From: Episyrphus balteatus
Lineage: Eukaryota > Arthropoda > Insecta > Diptera > Syrphidae
NCBI RefSeq assembly: GCF_945859705.1
Contig: NC_079136.1
Location: forward strand, 94,735,120 to 94,799,119
Reading direction: 5' to 3'
DNA: 64,000 bases
Positions 36,307 through 49,585 of this stretch are shown in pieces. A program made the translations under genes and the position numbers. Under the pieces are notes generated by a model. That model did no database searches and had not been told where the DNA came from. It was given only the letters and a program-made list of their open reading frames with translations. The first letter of the stretch is position 1; every line of letters begins with the position of its first letter.

Positions 36307-37043
36307 ATGTCGAATTCCTTTCAATTTTTTGAATCGCCTCAAAAAAATCGAATTTTTGGTCTTAAAAAGGAACATGAAAACAGACCGAATTCTTTTTGCG
36401 ATTGTATGTGTGTCATTTGACAACAATTTTTACACGAACGTCAAGCTGAAACCAAAACAATTTCTGCAAAATAAAACCAGAGATTCCTTTGATCAATAAT
36501 TTTGTTTATTTTCTTCGGTAATATAGATTTATTTTAATCAGAATCAAAGGGAAATTGCAGTTATTATTAAGATCTGAGTGAAGATGAAGTAGAAGGTTAT
36601 TATTTTGGCCGTATGCTGTGGTTTTACAGAGAAAAAATTTTCTGACGACAATTACGAGAAGAAAAGTCACAGTAATTTAACTTTTTCACAAGAACTATGC
36701 CAGGAAAAAATATATTTTGATCGCACATTGTTTTTTTTTATTTATTTCATATTTTTCCGCAATAAAAATAGGATATTCAATTAAAATTTACTTTTTATTT
36801 GAAGTTGGTGTTCTCAAATAAACAAACAACACGAAGAAAACTTTCAGCTTGACGTTTGAGAAATGTCAAATGTTCCAAGTGTGTGTGCAAATCCGTGTAA
36901 ATCTCTCAAAAAAGAGGGATTAAAAAAAATTCGAATTCTGCTTCGTTTGAGGCGAATTTTTTTTCTATGGAACATGATTTTCAGAAAAAATTCGCTTCGA
37001 GATCGCCGAAAATTCGATTTTTCAATTGAAAGGAATTCGACAT
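36307..37043. mobile_element. TIR element, about 735 bp, upstream of TCERG1
   Basis: The left end ATGTCGAATTCCTTTCAATT is mirrored at the right end as AATTGAAAGGAATTCGACAT. Complementarity continues inward through a CGAATTTTT phrase. The interior has no recognisable transposase. It ends about 250 bp before the TCERG1 start codon, so it may contribute to that promoter region. Confidence 0.75.
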
Positions 37044-37291
37044 AAAAGTCACGCCCAGTACTGAACGCACTCATTGTTCTTGTGTTCTGAACTGTTTCAT
37101 CTAATATTTTCTGACCCATTCACAATTAAAACAAATCCATCTGTCACGGCGGCCATTTGTCTTTTCTTTTTAGAATATTGACAATTTTCTTCACATCCAA
37201 TGAAGTTTTTTTTATCACTTTTTTGATTAAATCCAGATAAAATAATTCATAAAAAACTGTTGAAAAAGTTAAAAAAAATATCAACCTAAAA

Positions 37292-40200
37292 ATGGAAACA
37301 TCAATTGTCGATGATGTTCCGATGGAAAACGGTAATGAACCAATTCCAAAAGAACACGATGCAGAGAACCAAGAACCACCACCATTCGAAGAAGAAAAAA
37401 ATTCTTCACCAAGTGCAGATGAAATCGATGGAAATGCTGCTGAACTTCCCCCAAGTAATGATGCCTCTCCCACAGAGAATAATGAAGAAAGGTAATTGAA
37501 TAAAATATTATTTTATGTATTTTAAATGTTAAATAAATTGTATAAATTAAGTGCTGCTGCACCTCAACAATCGCCACCACCGGTTTCAAAGTTTTGGAAC
37601 AAACCATTCAATGGTGGCCCTCCACCAACCAGAGGACGTGGTGGGGCTAATAATTTCTTTCGTGGTCGGGGTGGTGGTCGTTTCGGAGGACCTAATCAAG
37701 ATCATAATTGGCAGGGAAATAATGATCCAAATAACTCTTACAATAACACCTTTAATGGCCCTCCAATAGAGCTTTGGGTTGAAACAAAATCCGAGGATTC
37801 AAAACCTTACTATTATCATGCAATCACCAGGGAAACAACTTGGACCAAACCAGAAGGACCAAACATCAAAGTGATGACCCAATCAGAAATTGAGGAAATG
37901 AATACAAAGAATCAACAAATGCAACAACAACAGCAACAAAATAATACAGAAAACAATGGTAATCAGGAAAAAAATCGAGATGAGAATGCTAAACCAGCTG
38001 AGAATGCAGTTTCAGAACCACAGAGGCCTGACATGCAGGTTTGTATTAGTTAATTAAAATCTTTATGATTAGGCTTTAAAAAATTATGTTGGAAAATATT
38101 TATTTTGTTTGTATTGTATTCACTATGAAAAGGGTGATGGTTTCCAATTGATCTATAGAAGTGTTTTTGAACTATTAGTTTAAAAAACATTGCATTACGG
38201 CTAATTATGAATGGAGTTTCAAAAAAGATTATTATTACTGCTCAAAAATCCAATAGTCGATTTAAAAAAAAAAATATGTGTGTATATTCTGGTTTTGTTT
38301 GAATAAGAGGTTCTTAGCAACTTGTAATGGATCCAAGCATATTAGAAGCCATCCCCTATAATAAATTGTATCGTAGTCATGACAACTATCAGAAAATGAA
38401 GACAATTGAAAATTTGTTTAGAATTCGATTAATTAATATAAGGTCTGTTCTGAGCAGAGATACCCAAAGGAGATGAGAAACTTCTGACGTCATACGGGTT
38501 TGCCTACAAGCTACGTCGGACATTTTTTTGCTAAGTATGCGTGAAAAATCGGACGCTTTTGGCTAAGTTTGCGTGAAAACACTGTGGTTACACTGTGTTT
38601 GTTTTTCACATTGATTCACGAATACAAAAGAAATTACAACAACACGAAATAAACAAATGGGTTTTGGGGGGTAAAACGTACGAAAGTTTCCCATCTCCTT
38701 TGTGTATCTCTGGTTCTGAGAGTTGAGAGAGAATTCCCTCAAAAGAAAATAAAACTACGAAAGACTGCAAAAGAGTCTGACAAGTTGAAGAACATTATAC
38801 AATCACAATTTCATATTCTACGTTAAATTCGATAAACATTACTGGAAGACCAGAATGATGTAGCTGTGGCTTGTGTCTTGTGTCGCTGTCAAAGTTAAAA
38901 AGTATGAAATTAGTATATTGGTGCCAGAATACGTAGCTGTGGGTGTGGCAAGGAAATTCGCTGTGGTACAAGTCGAGTCGACTTTTACTTCAAGCTACAA
39001 GCGGAATGACTTTTGACGTTTCTAATGTGGTTACTCAGTTAAAATTATTTTTTTTTTTTCAAGGCAATTGACATTTTTGTACGCCAGATAATTCTGTTCA
39101 TCTTTTCTACATTTTGAGCGAATTTATTTGACATCTTGTACCACGACGTTTTTCTTTGCTACAAGCGAATTTTCATTCTGTTCAACCAGTTAAACACTTA
39201 CAAATACAAAAAACAAGTAAACACGATTCAATTTAACAATCATCACAATCTGATTTGTTTTCTTCTTTATTTTATTTTTTTTTTTTTGACATACGTCAAC
39301 TTTTCATTTAACAGATATTTCTGCGAAGAAATTCTTGGGACTAAATTCTGTCACGGTGGGGAAAATTTGTACTCTCTCGTGGGCGCTCTCTTCTACACAG
39401 TATTTGAAGTTTGGAACAGACCCTGTACCAAAAATAACCAAATTTTACTAAATTCGGAACTTTCAGACTGAGTCCGAAAAGGACCTTTTATCTAAAAGTG
39501 TAACCTTTCTAGCAAACGAACCTCAGAAACCAATACCATAAACCTTATCTCCTTTCATTTCATTTTATTTGAAAAAATACCATCGGGTATTATGTCAAAA
39601 TAAAAATAAAAAATATACAAGTAAAATAATTCAAGAAAAAACAAAAAAAATTTCGTTCAAGATTTCGTTGTGCTATTTTTGTATGGAAAAGTTCGTTTCG
39701 CTTCAGCTGCGTACTAAGTTAAAAATGAATTAAAATGAATAAAATTTTTGAAAGTGCTGCAAAGTTATAATTTTTTACTGAAAACTGTTAGAGCCTCCGC
39801 ACACTCTCGGCCGACAGTTTAGTCGGTCTCTTAGTATCGGCCGATCAAAAAGATTGATTGATCGAAAAATATTGCCTTCAAACCTTAGAGAATATAATAT
39901 ATGGAGTGCTTGTTCCTATACCTAATACATTGTAACGCCATATGCACGGGTAACGGTCACTGCCCTCGTTTTTCAATGAGAGTCCGGTTCCGTATCTGTA
40001 AATAAACACGCTTGTTGATGACAGCCATCAAATGAAAATAAAATAGAGGCATGCACTCATCGTAAAACTTCAAGAAACTAGAGCCCTCTATAAAAGCTTC
40101 ACGGAACTAACAGCACAAGCACTCCATATATTATACCCTCTTAGGTTTACATGCGGTCATTTGCGATCAGACTAATGTCAGAAAAACTATTTGACCATGT

Positions 40201-43200
40201 TCATGGCTGAATTCATAAACGCATCACTGCTTTTGCATCACAACTTTTTTTATGGAAATAAAACATTACCTTACCTACAAAGCATCACGTTTGTAACAGA
40301 AATATGTTTGATGTAAATTTTGAGGCATTAATGAACTCAACCCATTTGTTAATCGATGCACAGATCAAAGGAGTCAACGACATGCTATTGACATTTTGCT
40401 TTAACTGCTCTGTATGCTCTTTACAATGTTTTTGAATATTTAACTAAGAATTTGAAATGATTACTAGGTTGTCCCTCATTTTGAATATTGCTAAACTTTA
40501 ATTCACATACAGGCTCAAAAGTTTCGAAATAAATAAAAAATATATTCTCCAAGTTTCAAGTCCCTACCTTAATGCTAACACAAATTTTTGAAAACTTGTA
40601 AATATCTTCAGCACAATAAGAAGTATTTTAATTTTGTTTAAACCATGCTGAGCCAGTACAAAATAACCGTCAATATTATGAAAATAGTGACATTAATATT
40701 TATTATTAACTGGGTAAACATTTTATAAAAATATTAAATATATTTCTTACGTACACTCCTTTTAGTGCTGAAGATATATGCAAATTTTCTATCAACTTTT
40801 AAAGTTTTTAAGAAAACCACACTAAAGCTTGACAATGTTCAAAATAAGAGTCACTCTATTTTCTAAATTTTCTATCCACTTTAACAGTTTTTAAGTAAAC
40901 CAAGCTTAGCAATATTCAAAATAAAGGACACCCTAATGTATGCCTATAAAATTTTATTTCAATTTTCAAAAATCTTTTTCACTCATTTATAAGGTACTCC
41001 CTCCATTGCAACAACAGCAGCAACAACCGCCTCCGCAACATCAGCAACAACTGCCGCCACAGCAGCAACATCCACCGCAGCAACCGCACCATCATCAGCC
41101 ACCTCCTCAGATGATTCCTCCACAACAACATTCCCAGCCACCTCCACAGCATCAGCAGCCTCCTCCATACTACCAGGGAATGCACCCGCCAAACTTCAAT
41201 CCACCGCCATTTGGTATGCCACCCCCGGGCTACGGTCACGGTGGGTATCAACCTCCATGGGGAATGCCATGGAATATGCAACAACATCATGCCATTCCGC
41301 AGCAAGAAAAACCCGCTAAAAATCTGATTATAAAACCCGGAGTAATAGATCCGGCTGTGATTGCTAGAGCCGCAGAGTGGTCCGAGCATCGTGCTCCAGA
41401 TGGAAGACCCTATTACTACCATGCCGGTCGAGGTGAAAGTGTGTGGGAAAAACCACAGGCTATTCGAGATATGGAGGCAGCACGAATGGCAGCTCACTCA
41501 GGTGCTACTCCGCAGACTGTTATTCCACCACCAATGAATCAAGTTCATCACATTCTACCAAACCCACACATGCATATGAGTGGACAGACACCAGCACCTT
41601 TTGATCCTTCTGTAGCTTATAGTAATGCAGCGAAAGCAGTCGCTGCTGATCAAACTATCAAGATGGCCGAACTAAAGGAGTCCAAAGAAAAGGCAGCAGC
41701 AATTGCTGCTGAAATAGAAAAGAAGAAGAAAGAGGAAGAAAAGAAAACTGCTGCTGCCAACAAACCTATAGACAAGAGCCGGCCAATATCGAGTACCCCA
41801 ATTGCTGGTACACCTTGGTGTGTTGTATGGACTGGCGATGGACGTGTGTTCTTTTACAATCCATCGACACGTACATCTGTATGGGAGCGCCCTGAAGATC
41901 TACTTCAGCGCGAGGATGTCGACAAGGCAGTTTCAAATCCACCAGAACAACTCAAAGGTATAGTTAAGCGAGAATCACCGCCACCCGAAACAAAGGTACC
42001 AGTCAAACCAACACCAGTTTTGGATATAAGTAGCAAAAGTGGTGATACCATTAAGATCCGAACTGAGTCAGAGTCGAGTGTTGAAGAAGTTCCAATTAAA
42101 AAACCCAAAGTTTCAACAGGTAAATTGTTAATCATCTTTATGATGATTTGCTTTTTGTTTTGGTAATGCTAAACTTTGTGTTTTTATTTAGAAGTGAAAG
42201 CTGTAAAGAAATCACCAAATGAAGCAGCCAATGATGCGGCAATGGAAGCGGAAGTTCGAGCGGCAAAAGAACGTGCCTTGGTACCACTCGAAACACGTGT
42301 CAAACAATTCAAAGAAATGCTTCGCGAAAAAGATGTAAGCATCTAAACAACAAAACAAAAAATTCCTCAAATATAAGTTATTAACAAAAAAAAAAAATGT
42401 TTCAGGTGTCAGCATTTAGCACATGGGAGAAAGAACTTCATAAGATTGTTTTTGATCCTCGTTATTTGCTTTTAACATCTAAAGAGCGTAAACAAGTGTT
42501 TGAAAAATATGTTAAGGACCGTGCTGAAGAGGAGCGTAAGGAAAAACGTAACAAAATGCGTCAGAAAAGAGATGAATTCCGAAAACTTATGGAAGATGCT
42601 CATCTTAATGGAAAGTAAGTTCACTCGCATAAATATAACACAAAATGAATACAATTACAAACCCTTTCTATTTTCAAAAGATCATCATTTAGTGAATTTA
42701 GTCAACGTTATGGACGCGAAGATCGCTACAAAGCCATCGAAAAAGTACGTGAACGTGAAAGTTTATTCAACGAGTACATTGTCGATGTTCGTCGCCAGGA
42801 AAAAGAGGATAAAATTCAGAAAAAGGAACAGGTATGTGCAAAGTTTCTGGTCTCTGTTATTGAGGCAAACAACCATATGTTGTTTATTGTAAATGTTTTA
42901 TAATAATTAAAAAAATGAGTGAAAATAATATTACAATCTTAAGATTTACAATTTTAAATCAAAACATCCACAAAATAAAATTACAAAAATATATTTTTTT
43001 TTTATCTCAAAAACAAAATTGTATAGATTGTAATTTGTTTATAAATTTTCATGGATTTTTATTTTAATGATGTCGCATCAATATGCTGATGTCTTCTCAT
43101 ACTTCTACTACTTCCACATACAACATCAACTACCTACTACCGCTAGGTTATGCTTGCTAACGGCAACCAGCAGCCCCATACTACCACCATCTTGTTGGCG

Positions 43201-46200
43201 TGCGTCTGTGATCTCTTGTGCTAATCTATGCGCTTAGAAAAAGCTTCTGAAGATGAAAAAATAAAGCTCGCAAGCAGATGATAGACCCTCAATAATGGTG
43301 AGATGGTATTTTTGAAACAGAAAAAAAAAAAAAAAAAACTAAAAAACAAAAAAATCAAAACCCGAGATGCTAGAACGAACTTGATGTGGTTGGTGCCGCC
43401 GGTTATGATGAAGAGTGCTGGAGATGGTGTATTAACAAGCTGCAATGTGCCGTATCAATCCAATCCTTGACTGCCCGCCTATCACTTGATGGTGTCGCCT
43501 TTCTCGGTGCCAGTGGACCTTGACTACTGTATGAAAATCTGGTTGTACTTATACTTTTGATACCAACTCAATAGTTAAAACATGGTACCTACATAACGTT
43601 TTCGAGAATCAAAACATACATACAAAAAAAAGCTGAACTATTTTCTTCAACATTAGCAATATGCATCACTTATGATTATTTATACTGCCGTTCTACCGTA
43701 GATTACCACAAAAAAATGTTTTTCTTAATTAATTAATTACAAAAAGCGAAATTGAAGGTTTTGTGGTATTTAGCTTCATAAGCAGATCGGTCTAGATTTT
43801 AGATCCCATACAAAAGTCTCTAAAAAATTTGGCCGAGCTAAAATTTATTCAAGAATTAAAGCCGATCTGAGCGCAGCTCCAGCTTAAAAATGACATTTTC
43901 GTTTCAAACGGAACATTTTTTATCTGGCACAATTGCTCGCATGGAAGAAAAGTGAAAGAAACAGGAGAAAAAAATGTCATCTAAATTTTATTGCAATCAG
44001 CGTACTAGGCTTTAGTAAAGAAAGAAACAAAAAAATCAGACATTTAATTCAACTGGATACATACGTTCATCTTTTCTTTTTCTGATTTGCTTTTCATAGT
44101 TTTTAGACAAATCTAATAGGCAGTTGCAGTTTTCTTTCATATTCTTGGTCGAAAATACAAGAATTTTCTGATCTAAATTTTAATTCTTGGCTCAGCAGTT
44201 GATGTGGCCTTCTTTTATCTTCTCCTGTGACTAAAACGTTCCCTCAATATTTTATATATTTCAATACGTTTGCAAATCAATAAGCCCTATTTTTATAGAA
44301 AAAAAAACTTCACTCCCTTATTTATACAAATGGAAGTTTATAAATAAAATTAGAACAAGAAATTGAGATTTCAATTGAATCGTTTATTTGCAAAACATAA
44401 TCAGAAAAAGTTTCTGACAACATCAAAGTGCTTATTAATAAAGATTTGAATTCATAAGAATAAATATAATCATCCTTTTTGTGGGTTTAACAAAAAACAT
44501 TCATGTTTTGAATATAAACGATTCAATTTTAAAGATCATTTCATATACAAAATTTTTGTGAGTCATGATATTTTGCACTGCATTATTCTTAAAAATGAAA
44601 ACGTTTGTCTTAAATGTTTACTATTCTTTTTTTTATTGAACAAAAAATGCTACTACCTATAATCAAAGCTTATATAACCGAAATAGGTTTGAAGGGTTTG
44701 TTGGAGCATTCCATGAAAAATGGTAACTTTTTATAATTAGGAAAAAGAGTAATAGATGGGATTTATTGCAATGAAAAACTTCTTTGGAGGCAGAAAACTC
44801 TTTATCAAGAGTTAACAAGTGTTTGCGAACTTAACTCCTAAATCGATATTCACCTAGCCAAACTTTTCATCAAGTTTTAAGTAAAAATAAACGCTTAAAC
44901 ATGGTGGACTTAATGTCGCATACGTTACGCAATTTTAATTTATGGTAACTATATTTGTTAAATTGCGACTTGTGGACGCATCATTACATAGAAGGGATAA
45001 TATAAAATTATTTCTAAGTGTTCAAATCGATCTAAAAACTGTTACGGCACTTAAAATCTATTCCAAACACTAAAAAAACATGCAAAAATTTCATATACGT
45101 TACAATGGAAAGCTCCTGTTGTATTTAAATCGACTGCATATTGTGTCCACTATAGGTATTCCTACAGGACACGTAGAGGAGGAAGAAATTCTTCAACATC
45201 TTCTGTTCCTTGCCCTGCTCTCTCTATTAGAATAAAACTCCATCTAGGAGAATTCTTCTTCGAGAACACTAGTGATCTAGTGAAAACGAACTTTAAAATT
45301 CTTTTCCTATTTATTCCGAAATAGGTGTCTTATAAGACAACCCTCAGACAAATCTGATATTATACTCAGTTATAACCTGTTGAGGTTAAGTGGAGTTCTT
45401 GGTTATACTAGTTCAGTAATTTAGATTCCTCATATTAACTAGAGTATATTACATTCATTTTCAATCATAAAAGATGCATGCATTATCGTTGATGTTGATA
45501 GCAAAATAACAGCAAAACAAATATGTATATTTAGCGAAAATAAAGAAACACAAATAATAAACTTTGTTAATAATTTTTAGAATTATTAGATCTTCTGTCT
45601 GTCCGTCTGTCTGAATTCAAACAAAAATTAAACCAAAGTCATAAACTGACAAAACTAGAGAACCACCAAGCTGGGTCTCTTTTTTTATAAATTTTAAAGT
45701 TTAGAAATGACATCTTTCGTTGGCCTTCAATGCAATAATGTTAATAATATTTTTTTTCAGGTTAAATAATAATTAAAAAACATTTTTTTCAGCTTTAATA
45801 GTTTTCTGTGTGTGAGCATCTTTAGAGAAATGGAGCACCCTGTTCACACAATTTATTTTAATTAGATTTAAGTTTTTTTTTATAATAAATAGTTTTAAGG
45901 CTAAAATGAAAACCCCTAAATTCGCTAATACAAGATTTTTTCTTTTTTTCCAAATGAACTTGTAGATTAGGAAAGATTTCATTGAATTACTACGTGATCG
46001 TTCGGATATAGATCGTCATTCAAGATGGCAGGATGTGAAGAAGAAGTTGGAAACTGAATCTCGATTTCGTGCTGTGGAGAGTTCAATGCTGCGAGAGGAC
46101 TACTTTCTGGACTACATGCGAATGCTGAAGGACGAGAAGAAACGAAAGGAAAAAGAACGCGAGAAGGAACGTGATCGTGATCGCAAAGAGAGGAAATCCG

Positions 46201-47276
46201 ACAAGAAAGACCGTGATCGCACAAGGGATCGCAGTAGAGAAAAGAGTACGCATGAGAAGAGTAGTGACAAAAAGAAAGATGTTGAAAAGGTGTGAATGCT
46301 TTTAATAAATCCTTTTAAGTATTTTAAATTAAAAAAATAAATTAATATTTAGGATGATGATAATAAAACAAGTGACGATGAAGCCGATCGGCTGCAGAAA
46401 GAACGTGATCGCCAACAAAGAGCCGAACAGAGTATTCGTGAAAGAGAGAAGGAGGTGCAACGAACCTTGGCTGGACACCTCAGGGACAGAGACAAGGAGC
46501 GTGAGCATCATTTGCGTGATGAAGCGATTCGCCATTTCAGCGCTTTGTTGGTCGATCTTGTTCGTAATCCTGATCTCACCTGGAAAGAGGTTAAAAAACA
46601 ACTTCGCAAAGATCATCGTTGGGATGCAGTTGAAAGTTTAGAGCGTGAAGAAAGAGAGAAGTAATTTTGTTTTGTTCTTAAAGTTCTTGAATCTAACATT
46701 TATAATATGAATTATATATTTTTTTAGAATTTTTAATGATCATATTGATGCTCTCATGAAGAAAAAACGTGAGAAATTCCGTGAAATGTTGGACGAAATT
46801 TCCACATTGACTTTAACTAGTCCATGGAAGGAAATTAAAAAGCAAGTCAAGGAAGATCCACGCTACCTTAAGTATAACAATTCGGAAAAATGTGAACGTG
46901 AATTCCGGGATTATCTTAAAGATAAGACAGTCAGTGCAAAGAGTTCTTTACGTGAACTTTTACAAGAGTGTAAACTTATATCTTACAAGACCATAGAAAC
47001 TGTTAATGAGAATCCAAATCATTTGAAGGAAATTGAAGAAATTTTAAAGAATGACAAAAGGTAATCACGTCGTTAGTTTTTTAAATTTTATTACCATATA
47101 TTTCGTACGAGTTTTGTTTAATGTACTAACGTATTTTATTTTTACTTAGGTATTTGGTGTTGGAACATTTGCCACAAGATCGAACACAAATTATTATGAC
47201 ATATCTCGAAGATTTGCACAAAAGAGGACCTCCTCCGCCACCAACAGCCTGCGAGTCAACGAGAAGAAATAAATAA
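37292..47276 (+). CDS. TCERG1: Transcription elongation regulator 1 (TCERG1/CA150 orthologue)
   Basis: A nuclear factor that links RNA polymerase II elongation to splicing: WW domains bind proline-rich splicing factors and FF domains bind the phosphorylated polymerase tail. Ten coding exons have GT-AG ends and consistent phases: 37292-37491, 37552-38038, 40994-42119, 42192-42334, 42406-42614, 42681-42831, 45966-46289, 46353-46660, 46728-47060, 47150-47276 (about 1135 residues; human is about 1100). WW1 is at about 140-167 (W142, W164, P167), after an RG-rich patch. A Gln/Pro/His-rich region opens exon 3. WW2 is at 358-383 and WW3 at 504-529. Six FF domains begin near residue 640; the second lies around FSEFSQRYGREDRYKAIEKV and the fourth around TWKEVKKQLRKDHRWDAVES. 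An Arg/Asp/Lys-rich linker separates FF3 and FF4. The protein ends GPPPPPTACESTRRNK. Exon 3 carries no ATG-led start; it is spliced from exon 2 over a 3-kb intron. There is no disruption. A piece of exon 3 is duplicated at 51080-51416. Confidence 0.95.
38439..38740. mobile_element. Inverted-repeat element in TCERG1 intron 2
   Basis: The left arm GTCTGTTCTGAGCAGAG and ACCCAAAGGAGATGAGAAAC is mirrored near 38690-38735 by TTTCCCATCTCCTTTGTGTA and CTCTGGTTCTGAG. The arms are about 40 bp. A GAACAGACC at about 39414 could be the far end of a larger version of the element (about 980 bp). Confidence 0.6.
39883..40148. mobile_element. Family C MITE, complete copy, in TCERG1 intron 2
   Basis: The TIRs run from CCTTAGAGAATATAATATAT at the left to ATATATTATACCCTCTTAGG at the right. 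Each is followed inward by GGAGTGCTTGT or its mirror, about 30 bp in all. The interior includes ATGCACGGGTAACGGTCACT and TGTAAATAAACACG. Other copies are at 61649-61709 (partial) and 63065-63313 (reversed). Confidence 0.85.
40207..40310 (+). repeat. Dispersed repeat, copy 2
   Basis: Matches 31731-31835 in the same orientation over about 100 bp from GCTGAATTCATAAACGCATC. Non-coding, in TCERG1 intron 2. Confidence 0.75.
43055..43530. other. GC-richer patch inside TCERG1 intron 6
   Basis: This stretch is clearly less AT-rich than the rest of the intron and has a CTTCTACTACTTCCACATAC run, but no reading frame or family that I recognise. A 20-base A-run interrupts it at about 43319. It may be a regulatory region, a non-coding RNA or old repeat DNA. 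Confidence 0.3.
44695..45118 (+). repeat. Dispersed repeat, empty-site copy
   Basis: In TCERG1 intron 6. The whole stretch matches 48209-48746 in reverse complement, with phrases such as CTCTTTATCAAGAGTTAACA and GTTACGGCACTTAAAATCTA. It lacks the MITE found in the other copy. No coding potential. Confidence 0.85.
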
Positions 47277-47412
47277 TGAATTAGCATGTCATCGTGTATA
47301 CATTAAACTAACAAATAGATTTAGTTCATTCATTACAATACTTTTCCTTATATTATAATATTTCAAGTTGCACGTATGTTTTTTATGCGAGCTAAGTGTT
47401 AAAATTTCTTTT

Positions 47413-47447
47413 AATAAAGTAAATTATACAAAAATGATATGAATAAA
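47413..47447 (+). terminator. Polyadenylation signals of TCERG1
   Basis: AATAAA at 47413-47418 and again at 47442-47447, the second followed by a GTGTTTTATT stretch, lie 137-170 bases after the stop codon. Confidence 0.65.
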
Positions 47448-48208
47448 AGGCAGTGTTTTATTAAATTCCCGTAAAATATTTTGTGTGCAGCGTCGTTTTC
47501 GATTAGTTTTACCTGTTCTGAAATTCATCCAATGGAATAGTGTAAATCGCTTTCACACAATTCAGAAATTTTGTATCTTAGTTTGTGAATAAAAGCTTTT
47601 GCTTTTTTGAGCATGAAGCAGCAGGCCCAAAAACTCATGGAGAAAACAAACGACACCTCTGCACCCTTGTTCAGTAAATTTACCACTGCGATAATCATTA
47701 TTAAATCCGTTTTACCCAGGTATTTTTAAATTTAGTTGAATTTTGTAAACGGAAACGAAAATTGAATCCGTACGGATTGAAAACGGATATTCTATAACCG
47801 TTCTAATTAAGTTTTAATTTCTACCAATTTAAGGACAACAACACGTTTTTGAAATAAGCTTATCGTTCATAAAACATTTTTGTCAAAATTTATTTTATCT
47901 CGTTTGCTTAATGAAAAAATATTATAATACTTGATTCAAAAATTTGATTTGCTGCTAGTGAGTCCAACTAACAATATGAGTGAAAAAAAGTCTGACGATT
48001 AAAAGTGAATTCAAAATAAAAGAGCGCGCTTTAAGCGCTAAAATAACTTAGTTATTCAATAAATAATATCAAATTGTTGTCTTTGAACAAATTATTATGA
48101 TATCTTCCTTTTAAGCTATAAATTGATCCATAATCCAGATCCAAATGAATAATAAAACACGGCTAACGAGTGAGGCTATTCCGAAAAAAACGTCTAATTT
48201 ATTGACTT

Positions 48209-48746
48209 AATAATGGAGCTTTCCATTGTAATACAGATGAAATTTTTGAACGTTTTTTGGTGTTTGAAATAGATTTTAATAGCCGTAACAGTTTTTAGAT
48301 CGATTTGGACTTTTAGAAATAATTTAAGATCGTCCCTTCTATGTTATGAAGCGTCCACAAGTCTCAGTTTAACAAATTTAGTTACCATAAATTAGATACA
48401 TATGTTGCGTAACGTAAACAACATTAAACACAAACGTTTGGCTGGGTGAATATCAATAGCTGCGTTCCTTTGGAAATATTTATCTACTTTTTAGTACTTA
48501 AAGCTGCTTTGAACTACTTTTTCAGTATAGCAAAGTAGATCAAAGTAGTTTTAAGTACTTAAAAGTAGATAAATTTTTCCAAAGGAACGCAGCTAATTTA
48601 GGAGTTAAGTTCGCAAACACTCGTTAACTCTTGACAAAGAGTTATCTGCCTCTAAAGAAGTTTTTCATTGCAATAAACCCCATCTATTACTCTTTTTCCT
48701 AATTATAAAAAGTTACCAATTTTCATGGAATGTCCCAATACAATCA
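48209..48746 (-). repeat. Dispersed repeat, copy interrupted by a MITE
   Basis: Reverse complement of 44695-45118 with moderate divergence. MITE family 2 copy 2 (48459-48593) sits inside it between GAATATCAATA and TAATTTAGGAG, where the other copy reads GAATATCGATTTAGGAG. Confidence 0.85.
48459..48593. mobile_element. MITE family 2, copy 2 (135 bp)
   Basis: Termini GCTGCGTTCCTTTGG and CCAAAGGAACGCAGC with TA outside both ends. The interior is a near-palindrome on 'agtacttaaa' and 'aaagtagat'. It is related to 11701-11803. Confidence 0.88.
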
Positions 48747-48837
48747 TCTAAAAAAACACCGTTATGTAGACTTTTCACAAGTCGATTTTTGCAGTGCGGC
48801 ACAGCTTTTCGGCGTAAGTCAAATCGTGTGAACGTAA

Positions 48838-49309
48838 CCCAACTAACACAACAGCTTCTATAAATTGAAATCTCGCAGATTCTACTTTTTATACAGCTTG
48901 TATTGAGCTTGCTTCAGAATTTAACTGCTTATTCGGACTTGTTCGGACTTGTTTAACAACTTCAAATAAGTTGTTTAAATACTGTTAAAGAAACTTAAAC
49001 GAAGAAAGCTTGTTTTTCGGATAAGCCTGTTTAATGAGTTTATAGAAGCTTTACAGAAATCACCAAGTTTTGTATTTGATTTTTGGTTTTGATATTAAAT
49101 ATTCTAGCTCGGACACTTTTTGGTTTTGACATTGAATAATTTAGCTCGGACATTTTTTTTGCTATTTGAACTGATTAAGTTTTTGATTTCATTAATGAAT
49201 ATACTAGGATGGCCGAGTGAGTAGAGTGGTAGACTACTACCAAGCAGATACGAAGTTCGATTCCTGGGTGTGGTAAAAAAATTATATACTTTTAAAATTA
49301 TTATTAATA
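48838..49309 (+). mobile_element. Family E element E2, left part
   Basis: It begins CCCAACTAACACAACAGC and is collinear with the first 480 bp or so of the complete copies at 60872 and 62239, including the tRNA-like module at 49205-49275. It ends ATTATTAATA, where the 11.3-kb insertion starts. Its continuation is at 60588-60862. Confidence 0.85.
49205..49275 (+). repeat. tRNA-like module inside family E copy E2
   Basis: GGCCGAGTGAGTAGAG (A-box-like) and GTTCGATTCC (B-box-like) at tRNA spacing. Arm pairing is incomplete; not called as a tRNA gene. Confidence 0.6.
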
Positions 49310-49476
49310 CCCAACTAACAATTTCGATGTTATAACGATGGTGAGAAGCTTTTTGTCATCACTAATTTCACACCTAAAAGACTCATATAACCCTGTTTAT
49401 CATCAAAAAGGCCCCCTTTTTTTACTCCTATTAAACCTATAAGAAGTACAATGAAATACTCCTGTAAAGTTTTTCA

Positions 49477-49585
49477 TCAGTAGCCGAATGTGGTATTCGA
49501 TCCTATAAATGTGCGAAGAAGTACACTGTAAGACTACTGTAAGGTTTCTCATCAGTAGCCGAAAGTGGTATTCGATCCTATAAGC
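49477..49585 (+). repeat. Direct subrepeat near the left end of the 11.3-kb insertion
   Basis: The phrase CATCAGTAGCCGAATGTGG, continuing TATTCGATCCTATAA, occurs twice about 71 bp apart. GGTATTCGATCCT resembles a tRNA B box. Confidence 0.7.

Noticed and set aside
40979..41497. 172-codon minus-strand frame opposite TCERG1 exon 3
   Set aside because: It is the antisense of the CAG/CCN-rich coding region, which yields Trp/Leu/Arg/Met repeats without meaning.
45560..45620. CTGTCTGTCCGTCTGTCTG run as a microsatellite of note
   Set aside because: Only a few imperfect CTGT units; ordinary short simple repeat.
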